NCBI GenBank assembly: GCA_010015655.1
Contig: ML976658.1
Span: 552,795-616,794 of the forward strand
Source of the DNA: Bimuria novae-zelandiae CBS 107.79
Lineage: Eukaryota > Ascomycota > Dothideomycetes > Pleosporales > Didymosphaeriaceae
Length of the DNA: 64,000 nt
Reading direction: 5' to 3'
The position numbers and the translations under genes are program-made. The notes under the pieces are model-generated. The model was given only the letters and a program-made list of their open reading frames with translations, ran no database searches and was not told where the DNA came from. Below, piece by piece: positions 54,739-64,000 of the stretch (the first letter of the stretch is position 1; each line of letters begins with the position of its first letter).

Positions 54739-55200
54739 TCTATCTCCTTCTATGGGGTCCGTATGCGGCCCTTTCAGAGTACAAGTCCGCTCCTCACATT
54801 GTCTTTTTGTAGTGGAGTTTTAGACCAAACAGCCCGCCATCCCAACCCTCCACTCGAGTTCTATCCTCCTCTTATGGCCCCAGCTCTCCATGTTTTTAGA
54901 TTGTCCAGACCGCGCCTCACATCATGCTTCTCGATTCGAGTTTTTAGACCAAACCGCCGAGCCATTCCGTATGCTGTCTTACATTTTGGCCCCCACCTCT
55001 TCCCCGCCCAAACTCCACTCCCATAGTTTGCCTTGACAAGCGTTTCAGTCCAAACACCAAAGCATGTTCAAGCTCTCAGTGTTTTTGAGCCCTCTCCCAT
55101 ATATCCATGGGGTGTCGTTTTTTAGTGCGCCCAAAGGCGACTGAGGACAAGTGTGGTGAGCTTTGCAAGCCAGAGGGCGGGTTTTAATAGATGCTGGAGT

Positions 55201-56111
55201 GGGCCAAGACAGGCTTGTGGGGTTTGCTGTTAGTGATGATGATGGTCACCAATAGAGTAGTCGCTACGATTGAGAGGGAGCGTGTTGGTGCCAGTCTGGA
55301 AAGTCAGTAAAGTATAATTCGTGAAAATGTACTGAACCTGGCAGCATCGTGGGAATAGCATTAGCTCAGGTTGTACGGTTCTGTGTGCAATGGCGTAAGC
55401 GCTGCCATGTCCCAGTTGCTATGTGTCGCATAATCTATTCGGGTCGTTGGTGATGATAAAAGAGAACCCTGGCGGAAGTGTTGAGTTAGCAGGCGTGTAA
55501 AATACTTACTACTTGTCTATCTTCACGGGTGGCTTTTGTACCATAGCCGTAGCGTACAAAGGTGCAGTTGCAACTAGGAATTAATAGGAAGAAAGCACAA
55601 TGACTATCACAACAAGGCACGAAAGACAGATAACTTTGGCGTGCGTCCGCATTCAACATGAGCGGACAGGATCTCAATTCCCTGTTCTCTACGTGACCGA
55701 TCGTCCACCCTCACCAAAGCTTTTCTGATGAGAGCATCCGCAGTGAACCAAGATAACATCAACCCACTCCATTGCTCTGGCTTTCAATATCCGCTCTCCC
55801 AATTTCGTTCCCACCAATGCAAAATCTTTCCGATTCGTAACGACGTTACCGTTCAAAACCTTCCTCTTGACGATTGGGCCAGCCGGTCAAGAACCGTGTC
55901 CAATCATGCCGGGCGATCAGTGATGCTTTTTCGTGCGCAAGGGTCGAAAGACGGCCTGGCAGCCGCGCAAAATGCGAACATTTACAAGGAAAGGAAAGTC
56001 GTGAAATGTTGGTGCTCTTTAACCAGGCGAAACACCGGATCCAATAATCGTGCAGATATTAATCGTGGCAATGGATATCAAGTCCGGGTCGAACGCTCGA
56101 TCATGACGAGT
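55201..56111. other. Intergenic region
   Basis: No recognised gene. A plus-strand frame (55728-56258) has no motif and runs antisense into the zinc-knuckle gene, so I do not call it. Confidence 0.5.
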
Positions 56112-56983
56112 CTAGTTCGGGCACGCATTCTGGACGTGACCCGGCTGCTTGCAGCGGTAGCAGACGCGCTCGGAGGTGGTCTCGGAGGGGCAGTCTCGCG
56201 ACAAGTGGCCGACCTCACCGCCTATAATATGTCAGCTCCGCACATTGCAGACTGTTGAAGAACCTGGATGTCTTACAGTTGTAGCACTTCTGGCCCTGGG
56301 TGCAGTCACGGCTCATGTGGCCGAAGCCGCCGCAAGAGTAACAGGTGGTCTGCCTAGGACCGCCGTAGCCACCGCCACCACCAGCACCACCACCGTAGCC
56401 TCCACGCTGGTAACCGCCGCCGCCATAGCCGCCGGCTCCTCCCGCGGTACAGTTCCTAGCAATGTGACCCCGCTGGCCGCACTTGTAACACTCCTGACCG
56501 CCGCCGGCACCACCCATGGGGGCGCCGCCGTCCTTGGTGCACTCGCGGCTGATGTGACCGGTCTCGCCGCAGCGGTAGCAGCTCTTCTCGGCCTGGGGAG
56601 CAGTGCACTCACGGCTCAAGTGGCCCTTATCGCCGCAGTTGTAGCAGGTGGGGTTGCCCTTGCTGGGGCAGTCGGCCGCGCGGTGGGAAGAGTCGCCGCC
56701 TTATGTCATGTAAGCCAAACATCGTCACCAAAAGTGTGCGCCTCGCGATACGAGTACACAGCATGTACAATATCAAAATGTCTCGCCAGAGCCAGCGCCT
56801 GTGTCCCATGATGTTGCCGAAAGAAGACGTCCGTGGCAGGAATGATATCCATGACGTCCGCTCTTCGATCCCTCGCAGGGCATGCAAAGTGAAAAGTGTG
56901 TGGGGATGTGGAGAACGGAGGGGCGACTCACAGTTGTAGCAGCCACGGCCGCCGGCACCTCCTGACTGAGCCTGGTAATCCAT
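56112..56983 (-). CDS. CCHC zinc-knuckle nucleic-acid-binding protein (GIS2/Byr3/CNBP type)
   Basis: Single-stranded nucleic-acid-binding protein of the CNBP family, acting in translation and RNA granules. Exons 56932-56983, 56277-56699 and 56112-56221 join to 194 residues. Seven CCHC knuckles are visible: [14 protein letters not shown] (split by intron 1), [70 protein letters not shown] (split by intron 2) and [15 protein letters not shown] Gly/Tyr/Arg-rich RGG-like spacer lies between knuckles 4 and 5. The protein ends PN. Both introns lie inside a knuckle just after its second Cys codon begins. Length and domain count match yeast Gis2 plus the Gly-rich insert typical of filamentous fungi. 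Confidence 0.95.
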
Positions 56984-57749
56984 TTTGAGGGTGTGCGGAG
57001 AAATCTGGTTTGTGTGAGTACCTGAATGGCGACTATGCGGCTGCGTGCATACTAACCTGTGGATGGCGGGGTATTATAGGATATTGAGTACTGAGATGGT
57101 GTGTATCGCAACGGACTTCTGTAACTCTTGTGCTCAAACAAGCAAGTCGTCAATCAATTGAGTCTCCAACACGCGGGGCTGTGGTGGTAGAGTGGAAGAG
57201 GGCGAGGGGATTTCGAAAAATATCTGCAGTGTGTCCGGCAATGGGAGGCGCGCCTATTTAGCCTAGTCCGGATTTGGAAAGCGCAACTACCCTGGAACTT
57301 TGCGGGTGAATTCCCATCCCTTCATGAGCCGCCGGTGACGCACACTTATGTACTTACATTCCTATGTGTTTGCTAGTAGGCTAATCAGTTACGTGCAGCT
57401 TGAACCAGCGAAACATGGTCCAGGTTTGTTGCAAACTGTCGAACAATGTCTGCCCCTCCCCAGGGCAGCATGCAGATCTTAGGGCTATTACGATGGCGCT
57501 AGGAAGGATACAGCATGCCTCGTGCAACCGAACGCCCTGCCACAAACGTGCCGCTGCGGGTACTGCGGCCAGCGGAATTCTTCGACGTGGCAAGAAACCA
57601 TGCTCCGGCTGCATCGCCACGGATCCTCAACGGCCAGGCCAGATCATGCGACAGACTCAACTCACTGCAATACTGAAAAAGGAAGCAAAAGATGAGAATA
57701 ATAATATGGAGACCAGCGAACGAAACGTCGAGACATCACTAACGTGTTT
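56984..57749. other. Upstream region of the zinc-knuckle gene
   Basis: Includes its promoter and an unremarkable stretch up to the transposon stack. A plus-strand frame at 57400-57885 crosses the transposon boundary and is not supported. Confidence 0.5.
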
Positions 57750-57821
57750 TACAAGCGAGTGCGCATTACAAGCGAGTGCGCACCCCACCAACTTTTCGCA
57801 ACGCGTGAACTTCTACCTACT

Positions 57822-59456
57822 ATGGCGCCCCCAACTAAAGCCCAGCCAGCTTCTTATGAGGCTAATATACACCTTGCTATATTAGCTCTTTAGCAAAATT
57901 AATTTTAGAGTAAGGTAGTCGCTGCACAGACGTTTAATGTTTCTTAAGATACACTCCACCGCCGACGCGCTGGTAAGCCTGCCCGACGCGATTACCAGCC
58001 CAACTTAAAGAAGCTTACCTAGCTAGAAGAGGAGGTAATTGTCAGGTACATACTCGGCCTAGACTAGCGTGGATTTGCGCCTACGTACGCGGCTATACGT
58101 AATATAGCTAATAAGCTGCTCGCTGCGCGTGGCGGAGGTTAGGTTAGCGTCCACTAGCCGCGCAACTTTGTCAAGCGTATAAATAGCCTTACGACGCAAT
58201 TTAATTAAGCGTATAATAGGCAGAGAGCTCTATGCAAGGATCCTATGTTAATTAGGAGCTAGTTCGAGCTTATAGAGTAGACAAAGGCCAAGTACGGCAT
58301 CTGTAATAAGGACGTCTATAACTTTAATAAGGTTAGCTTTATAATAGGCAAGATTATGACTTAGCTTATTATAATAAGGTTAGAGAGGAGAGGCTAGCTA
58401 AAGGCTATTTAGCTAGGTAATCGCAAGTGCACGATAGTAATCTAAGGAATTAACACTACTAGCTAGGCTATCCTACTATTTATTATTTTTACTAGCTAGC
58501 ACTACCTATCTACCTAGTATAAGGAGGATATCCTACGCGACTAAGCTATTGCTATTAGTAATAATAGCTAGACAACTAATAAGATTAGAGTTAAGTAGCT
58601 AAAGCACTTTATTAAGTATATAGAAGATAAAATAGTTAGGGCGCGTTAGCTGCTTATCCTTAATAGCTATAAAAGCTACTACTCTCTCGAGTTTTAAGAG
58701 CTTTACAAGGAGAATAATATCTACATGCTCTACATGCCGCCACACTTATCCCACCTACTATAGCCACTTAACGTTAGCTATTTCTCGCTATTAAAGCGCG
58801 CGTATAGCTACTAGATCGAGAGCCTAATGCGCGACTACATTAACTATATTATAAAGCTTAAGTTTCTACTAGCCTTTAAGGCAGCCTTTACGCGATTATT
58901 TATAGTAGCTAATATCTACTTAGCCTTTTGAGGTGCAGGCCTTGTTCCTCTCTAGCTAGACGTTATTCTATTAAAGCTAGATGTGCAGCTCCGTACGCCT
59001 ACTCCTCTAGCTACTATAGAGGCTCTTTAAGAGGCTTAAACACTAAGCAACGTACACGAGCTTAATACTTAATTAATATTAATACGTAATCGCGTATAGT
59101 AGTATAAGAGCTTGTTACTAGCCTTAATTATTAAGGCAATTAGCTAGCTTAAGAAGGGGGTAGAGGTAATAATGCTCTTAGCTAAGCTAATACGCGATCG
59201 GATTACCAGCCTTAAGAGAGCTAATAAGGCAGTAATAAAGCGTAGGCAGCGTAAGAAGAAGCAGATATAAAAATAGGGGACCTTAATAAAGGGAGAGGGA
59301 GAGGACATACTTGCTTAAAAGGAGGCTAACTAGCAGATAGAGCGTGAACAGCGTTAAGATACAGAGCGATCAGGCCGTAGCCGCCAGGCCCTGGCGCGCT
59401 GCAAGAGGTGCAGAGAGACTGGGCATAACTCACGCACGTGTAAAAAGATACTTTAG
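57822..59456 (+). pseudogene. E1 transposase (HTH/DDE_1/zinc knuckle), RIP-mutated
   Basis: Start MAPPTKAQPASYEANIHLAI, then the HTH/CENPB region, FVKRINSLTTQFN-AYNRQRAL, AKYGICNKDVYNFN (DE changed to N), LKHFIKYIEDKIV, LLILNSYKSYYSLEF (normally LLILDSHESHYS), IYMLYMPPHLSHLL-PLNV. The catalytic Asp codons have become Asn. It ends with an intact CCHC knuckle CKRCRETGHNSRTC. Many TAG stops replace Trp or Gln codons. Confidence 0.85.
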
Positions 59457-59536
59457 ATATTACTTAATCTATCTTATTAATATCTAGATATTATCTCTTA
59501 ACGTGGTTGAGATGTTTATATAAGCTAGCGCATATA

Positions 59537-61298
59537 GTGTCCGAACACATAGGGTTTCCGAACACCGCGCCACGAAACCGCACTTGCAGAAAATACGCGA
59601 TATCTTAGCAACGCTACTTACAATTACCATTAACTATATATAGATTTAAGCGCTGTAGCTACTATAGCTATAGTAGCTATTTTTAAGGCGCTTAATATAA
59701 TAGCTTTACGTAGTTAGGCTGCTAAAGCCTTAGCTACGCGTATAGCCTCCCTAATACTCTCTACCTCTATAAAGCGTTAATTTAGGTCTACTTGAACGCG
59801 CTTACGCTGACGCTAAGAGGTAGATATCTCTAGCTACTGCTCAAGTCGTCTTTTCTCTGCTTCTAGGCCTGCAGCTCTAGCATTTGCAGCTGCTAGAGCC
59901 TTACCTGCTTTCTATAGGAGTAGCCGGGTCGTACGACCTAAATTCTCGACGCTCTGGACGTTGCGCTGCGCTATATAGAGATCCCGGGGGCCTTGGGGAG
60001 TAGAGAAGAAGCTTTAAGGCTGCTGCCAAGGCTGCTGCTGGTGCGTAGGCGTAGTAGGCCTTCGAGAGAGCTGCAATAAGCTAAGCACGTAATTAATGTT
60101 AAATAGGCAGATGCCAGTAGCCTGCCAGCCTGCTTAAATTACACGCTCTGTAAAGCCTTCCTCCTTAGCTTAATAGTAGCAGGTAATAAAGCGCTCCTTC
60201 TTAATAGGTACGGCGTTGTTAAGCGATGCAAGCTCTTAGATCTAGCGTCTGTAACTAAACTTAATAATGGAAAAAGGGGCCAGATCTAGAGGCTACAGGG
60301 CGTGCGAGGTATGCGCAGGTAGGTATAAGAGCTCGATTTAATATTGCTTGCAAAGCCAGAGGAAGTCTATATTAATATAGCTACCGTAGCTATTAAGGAT
60401 AAGGAGGCGGTACTGGCCATTATCTACAACCGTCTTAGGTATAAATATACGCTGTAGCCACTCAACACCTATCGCTTTCGACGTCCATCCATTCTTAGAG
60501 GTTGTATAGAGCCAGCTAGGCACGGATTTGGCTAGGAACTAAGTAGTCTATAGGGTCTAGCCTTTAAAGATGACTGCGCAGCGTAGTTTCCGCCCTGTCG
60601 CTAATACGCACTCGATTATAGAGACCCACTCGCGATTCTCTAGAGACCGAATATAAGCCTTCTTTTTCTGACTACTAGAGAGTACTCGGGTGTTTATACA
60701 TACTCCTAGAGCCACGCCAGTCTTATCCATATTGTAGGTATTCTCCGTCTATATGTTAAGCCGCCGTCTGGTCTGCTTATAGAGCTCTAGGAACGCGCGC
60801 ACCTGCTCTAGAGTTACTGCATTAGCTCTTTAAGCCTCGAGCTTTCTACTAATAACTAATACAACGCGTGGCTATCGCTTAATAAAGTATAAGAGCTAGA
60901 GTTTACTAACAGGCTAACTATCGCTATTTATACGTAAGATTTAATTAGCTATTTCTTAAGCGTAAGCGTGTAAGGGAGGGCAGGCGCGTGCGTCTTCTTT
61001 AAGAATCTAGTCTACTAGGAAGTCCTTTTATAGAGGAGTTAGCTACTACTAATGCTAATAGCTAAGCGCGCTATTTATTGCGCTACGTAGTTAATTATAT
61101 AGCGTTAATAAAGGAATACTATACGCCTTCGTAGCTGCGCGCTAGCTAGTATAAAGACCTATAGCAAGATTATTAATAGCTAATTATATAGCGACCTTAC
61201 GGGTGTTCATATTAATAAGCGTTGTGTAGAGAAATCGCGTGTTTTCTGCAAGTGTGGTGTTGTGGCGCGGTGTTCGGAAACCCTATGTGTTCGGACAC
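59537..61298 (-). mobile_element. Fot1/pogo-type transposon E3 nested in E1
   Basis: 1762 bp, flanked by TA (59535-59536 and 61299-61300). TIRs are perfect for 37 bp (59537-59573 and 61262-61298), starting GTGTCCGAACACATAGGGTT, then similar to about 60 bp. TCCGAACAC occurs twice, 17 bp apart. The flanks form a 34-bp palindrome centred on the TA. Interior RIP-mutated. Confidence 0.88.
59650..61150 (-). pseudogene. E3 transposase, RIP-mutated
   Basis: Minus-strand DDE_1 transposase pieces, best at 60338-60523: WLYTTSKNGWTSKAIGVEWL, then FIPKTVVDNGQYRLLILNSY and INIDFLWLCKQY. The usual LLILDGHGSH is LLILNSYGSY here, that is D-to-N and H-to-Y, transitions fitting RIP. Limits approximate. Confidence 0.75.
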
Positions 61299-61371
61299 TA
61301 TATGCGCTAGCTTATAGAGGTGTATAAAGTTGGTGGGGTGCGCACTCGCTTGTAATGCGCACTCGCTTGTA

Positions 61372-63498
61372 CCCTGCCGAGACAGTCAGTGCGCCGCGAC
61401 ACTAACGCGCCACCCCAACACCAGCACTGTAGCTAGCAACATGAGGCTGTAGAGTTTTACATAAAAGCTTTTATCGCGAAATTTTCTAGAGTTAAAATTT
61501 TATAGAGCTATAGAAGATTACTAGCTAGTTAAATTATAAATATCTACTTAATATTCTAATTATTTAGCTACTACGCGATGCTAGCGCTAATAGCGTAGAT
61601 ATTATTATATTAACGCGTATAGATGCCGGCGTGGGCTTCTTCCTCTTTATAATTATATAAGTAGCTTTTAAAGCATTCTGGCTTCCCTTTTTAGCAATTT
61701 TAAGACGTTTTTAAAGTTGTTATTAAGCCTTACGAGCCTATTAATAGAGGCGTTACTTAGTAGACTAATTAGCTTTCTCCTTAGCGCGCGTATTTCTAGC
61801 TACTACACGCGTAACACGCCTCTCCTGTAGTAAATAAGCTTTAAGCTACCTATTTGCTATCTAGATCTCTCTCTACTTACTTTTCTAGAGTTGTAGTTGT
61901 TACTTTTTAGCCTTTTATTAGCTAAGAGAATCGCGCGCCCTCTATATGCGGGCAGATAACTAGAAAACAGATCCTTTATGCTACTTATTTAGCCGCTTAA
62001 AAGGTAGAGTCCTGCCCTTTGTTTAACGCTATTTCTAGTTTGTGAGGGCTTCTCGTAGCCCCTAATTCTCATGCTCTAGGAGCTACTTCTATATAGAGAT
62101 TAAGTGTATAGTGCGACTTAGCTTCTTAGCCTTATTACCCCCCCCTGTATTAACAATAACCTTTAAAAGCTAATTAATTTTGCGCTAATTAAACGCGCTA
62201 AGTACTAAAGTAGAGCTTTTACATAATCTCTATTCTAGAGACTTATCTCTGTTAAATTAACTAAGGATTAGTGTAGGATCTGGCGGCGAGATACCTATAC
62301 ACTTAAAAGCTTTAGTAATTAATTACGGCGTAACTAATGTTATCTAGGCCCTCTAGAATAGTGTAAAGAAGTCTCTTTTAGTAATTATTAATAGCCCCTA
62401 ACTTCTATATAGGTATGCGGAGAGCTCGTTAGAGTAGGCAGTAGAAAGAGACTTAAATATATAGATATTTAGAGGCTATAGCGTATAAGTGGCGTAAGGG
62501 GAAAATATCGCAAGGAGGATCTTTTTCTAATTACAGTAGTTAATAAAATCTATAGTAACGTGAGATCCATGCCTATTAAGGACTAAGAGTTGCCACTATT
62601 ATTAAGCCTTCTCCTTAGTACAGCGATTAAACACCTGTTTTAGCTATTAAAGCCCTATCTCGTTGTTTAACCATCTAGAGGTTAATAAGGTGATAAAGAC
62701 TCTATAAGAATTAACGTTAATTTCCTTAACCTAGCTTAATTATAGAGTCTCAGCGTTAGATCGATAGATTAGTAATAGATTAATAGTAGATCCATCGGCG
62801 CATATACATGCGATAAGCGAGATCCACTTACGACTGCCATCCTGGATAGATTGCCTCACTTGGCGACTCTTATATATAGGCCTGTCGAAGATCCTTTTTA
62901 ACCTGCTAGTGATGCCGAGTAGGAAGCCTTTTTCGTCCATATTATAGGTATACTAAGGCTCTATGCCATACTTTATAATTTTCTTATATAGAAGCTTAAA
63001 GTAGAGCCTATATCTTGCGCCTAAATTAGCGTTATAATAATTACTATCTAGCCTAGTCGTCCATCGCGAGATTAGGGAGTTAGGGTAGCACCTAATAAAG
63101 TAATTAACCTATTATATAGAGATATCCTTTTTAGCAATAATTAATATAAAGTTTTAGATTATCTAACGCGTAGGGGGTAGACCTTTCTAAGTAAAACGCT
63201 ATATATACTATAGGAGCTTAAATTCTTATTATTAGTTAAGATTTTAGCAAGTCTATAGTAGCTATATACGCGCCTACATGGCGTGTCTATGCCAGCGCGT
63301 TAATGTTAACCGCACAACACCAAATTCTTCTGCAATTTTTCTATATAAGAAAGTTTCTCCAGGTTCTCGTAAGTCGATAGCGATGATTGCAGCCTCAATC
63401 GGATCCATATTGGTGGAGATGCGGCGCGTCAAAGTTGAGGTGCTACATCTGTTGGGGTGGCGCGTTAGTGTCGCGGCGCACTGACTGTCTCGGCAGGG
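61372..63498 (-). mobile_element. Fot1/pogo-type transposon E2, abutting E1
   Basis: 2127 bp between TA (61370-61371, shared with E1) and TA (63499-63500). TIRs of 49 bp (61372-61420 and 63450-63498) are exact reverse complements, starting CCCTGCCGAGACAGTCAGTG. A GACA...GCGCC motif occurs twice at a 16-17 bp offset. Interior AT-rich. Confidence 0.92.
61650..63408 (-). pseudogene. E2 transposase, RIP-mutated
   Basis: Start at 63408: MDPIEAAIIAIDLREPGETF, then YRKIAEEFGVVR, an HTH_psq-like domain in unmutated sequence. Further in, 62740-62940 reads MDEKGFLLGITSRLKRIFDR and SIQDGSRKWISLIACICADG, the pogo/Fot1 DDE core. Stops and D-to-N changes elsewhere. The 5' part is better preserved than the rest. 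Confidence 0.78.
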
Positions 63499-63500
63499 TA

Positions 63501-63830
63501 AAACACGTTACCGTAGAGTTTGCAATTAATAGATAGCCTAGCTGCTAGCTGCAGGTGGCGACGTAACCGTAGGAGGTATAGTGGGCTGCCAAGGTATCAG
63601 AATCTGGATGCGAGCTCTGTTGCTCTAAATGTGCAACAATCTACTCAGTGCCTTGCATCTCGACCATATCGTGACATTTTTTGGTGTTGAGTACGTCGAT
63701 CTACTCGTCTCAGCGAGCTCAATTATCCTAGAATTTTACCTTGCTGCGCATCGACGTCATCTAACAGAGTTAATAGGCTGCCTATACGAGCCCCCTCATC
63801 GCCGAACTCCTCATCCTCATCACCACCAGC
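63501..63830. other. Spacer right of the transposon stack
   Basis: Mixed composition. The first 9 bp complete the palindrome described in the findings. No gene recognised. Confidence 0.45.
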
Positions 63831-64000
63831 ATGCCGCCCGAACGCAAGAAAACCGGCCGCCCACGCAAGGATAACCCATTGTATAAGCGTCCAGAAGCTG
63901 AATCTAGTGTTTCTCGTCGCTCGTATACCCGCGAAGAAAAGCTTGCTGTAGTGTTCTGGATCCAGGATAAACAGAACTGGGTGTACGATCCCCAGGGCTG
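63831..64000 (+). CDS. N-terminus of a probable transposase, cut by the window end
   Basis: An open frame from ATG to the window edge: MPPERKKTGRPRKDNPLYKR, then SVSRRSYTREEKLAVVFWIQ. A basic AT-hook-like GRPRKD and a helix-turn-helix-like start suggest a DNA-binding domain like those of fungal DDE transposases. Not RIP-mutated. The rest lies outside the window. Confidence 0.45.
   Translation, partial: MPPERKKTGRPRKDNPLYKRPEAESSVSRRSYTREEKLAVVFWIQDKQNWVYDPQG

Larger units (their letters stand above)
49400..55200. repeat. Degenerate tandem array (about 130-bp unit), 5.8 kb
   Basis: No conventional gene is supported here. A core resembling TTTTAGAGCAAGCAGACCAG recurs, diverged, about 20 times. 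In the best part it falls at about 54040, 54172, 54300, 54432, 54560, 54692, 54822 and 54942, a spacing of 120-132 bp. From 53041 to 53871 main cores are 199-215 bp apart with weaker cores between. Each core is usually preceded by a (T/C)CTCACAT or CCATG motif about 25-30 bp earlier. Weaker copies occur at 49.9-50.3 and 51.7-52.3 kb. On the minus strand the core reads M/W-x-x-LLALK. A RIP-mutated AT-rich patch (51030-51500) interrupts it. Confidence 0.75.
57752..61369 (+). mobile_element. Fot1/pogo-type transposon E1, carrying nested element E3
   Basis: Starts after TA (57750-57751) and ends before TA (61370-61371). TIRs of 44 bp (57752-57795 and 61326-61369) are exact reverse complements. 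The 14-mer ACAAGCGAGTGCGC occurs twice, 17 bp apart, at each end. Without the nested element it would be about 1.85 kb, the usual Fot1 size. Interior is RIP-mutated. Confidence 0.92.

Noticed and set aside
49087..54942. TTTTAGAGC cores as a CRISPR-like array
   Set aside because: The core resembles a CRISPR repeat start, but copies are diverged, spacing is 120-215 bp, the genome is fungal and the pattern reads better as a protein repeat.
49400..55200. TTTTAG/TTTCAG motifs as 3' splice sites of a many-exon plus-strand gene
   Set aside because: No matching series of donors and no plus-strand exons in frame were found; the minus strand gives a consistent protein repeat instead.
55728..56258. 176-residue plus-strand frame
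   Set aside because: No recognisable domain and it overlaps the last exon of the zinc-knuckle gene in antisense.
57400..57885. 161-residue frame upstream of E1
   Set aside because: It runs through the TA target site and the E1 inverted repeat into the transposase leader, so it cannot be an old gene.

Overview
The window reads as a filamentous ascomycete (Pezizomycotina), probably a Dothideomycete, but I cannot name the species. Genes are compact, with introns mostly of 45-110 nt, GTAAGT/GTACGT-type donors and, in one case, a clear CTAAC branch site. Gene-rich stretches alternate with AT-rich blocks almost free of CA and TG dinucleotides. That is the footprint of repeat-induced point mutation (RIP).

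Layout. 0.1-11.7 kb is a housekeeping block: coproporphyrinogen III oxidase (HEM13), ATG8, NCE101, a damaged FAD monooxygenase, an M1 aminopeptidase and a small membrane protein. At 12.5-13.3 kb lies a secreted AA9 polysaccharide monooxygenase broken by four nonsense codons and a frameshift. 13.8-24.8 kb is a transposon block: a fresh solo LTR, a Tc1/mariner fragment, a 7.1-kb RIP-mutated Gypsy element with 426-bp LTRs that itself holds a younger solo LTR, and a 1.8-kb element with 174-bp LTRs. 25.7-36.8 kb holds a secreted phospholipase A2, several small membrane proteins, RNase H1, a DUF202 membrane protein and 6-phosphofructo-2-kinase/fructose-2,6-bisphosphatase, followed by a hAT-like MITE. 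38.1-41.3 kb carries a sugar transporter and a CYC2-like flavoprotein. A 2.1-kb Fot1/pogo-type transposon then ends about 150 bp upstream of a drug-type MFS transporter. 46.1-48.9 kb has a decayed quercetinase-like cupin and a secreted S51 peptidase. 49.4-55.2 kb has no recognisable gene and is largely a degenerate tandem array with a period near 130 bp. It reads on the minus strand as a repeated protein unit of about 43 residues. A CCHC zinc-knuckle protein (GIS2/Byr3 type) follows, and 57.75-63.5 kb is a stack of three Fot1/pogo elements.

Functions. The intact genes serve haem synthesis, autophagy, peptide turnover, genome maintenance, glycolytic control and mitochondrial cytochrome c maturation. 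All three broken genes are accessory catabolic enzymes (lignocellulose, aromatic and flavonoid oxidation), whereas housekeeping genes around them are intact. This argues for gene loss rather than poor sequence.

Best candidates for something undescribed: the 49.4-55.2 kb array and its protein repeat; the shared terminal-repeat design of the four Fot1/pogo elements (a short motif repeated in direct orientation about 17 bp apart); and the insertion of these elements at the centre TA of perfect palindromes. All coordinates and splice sites were read by eye.
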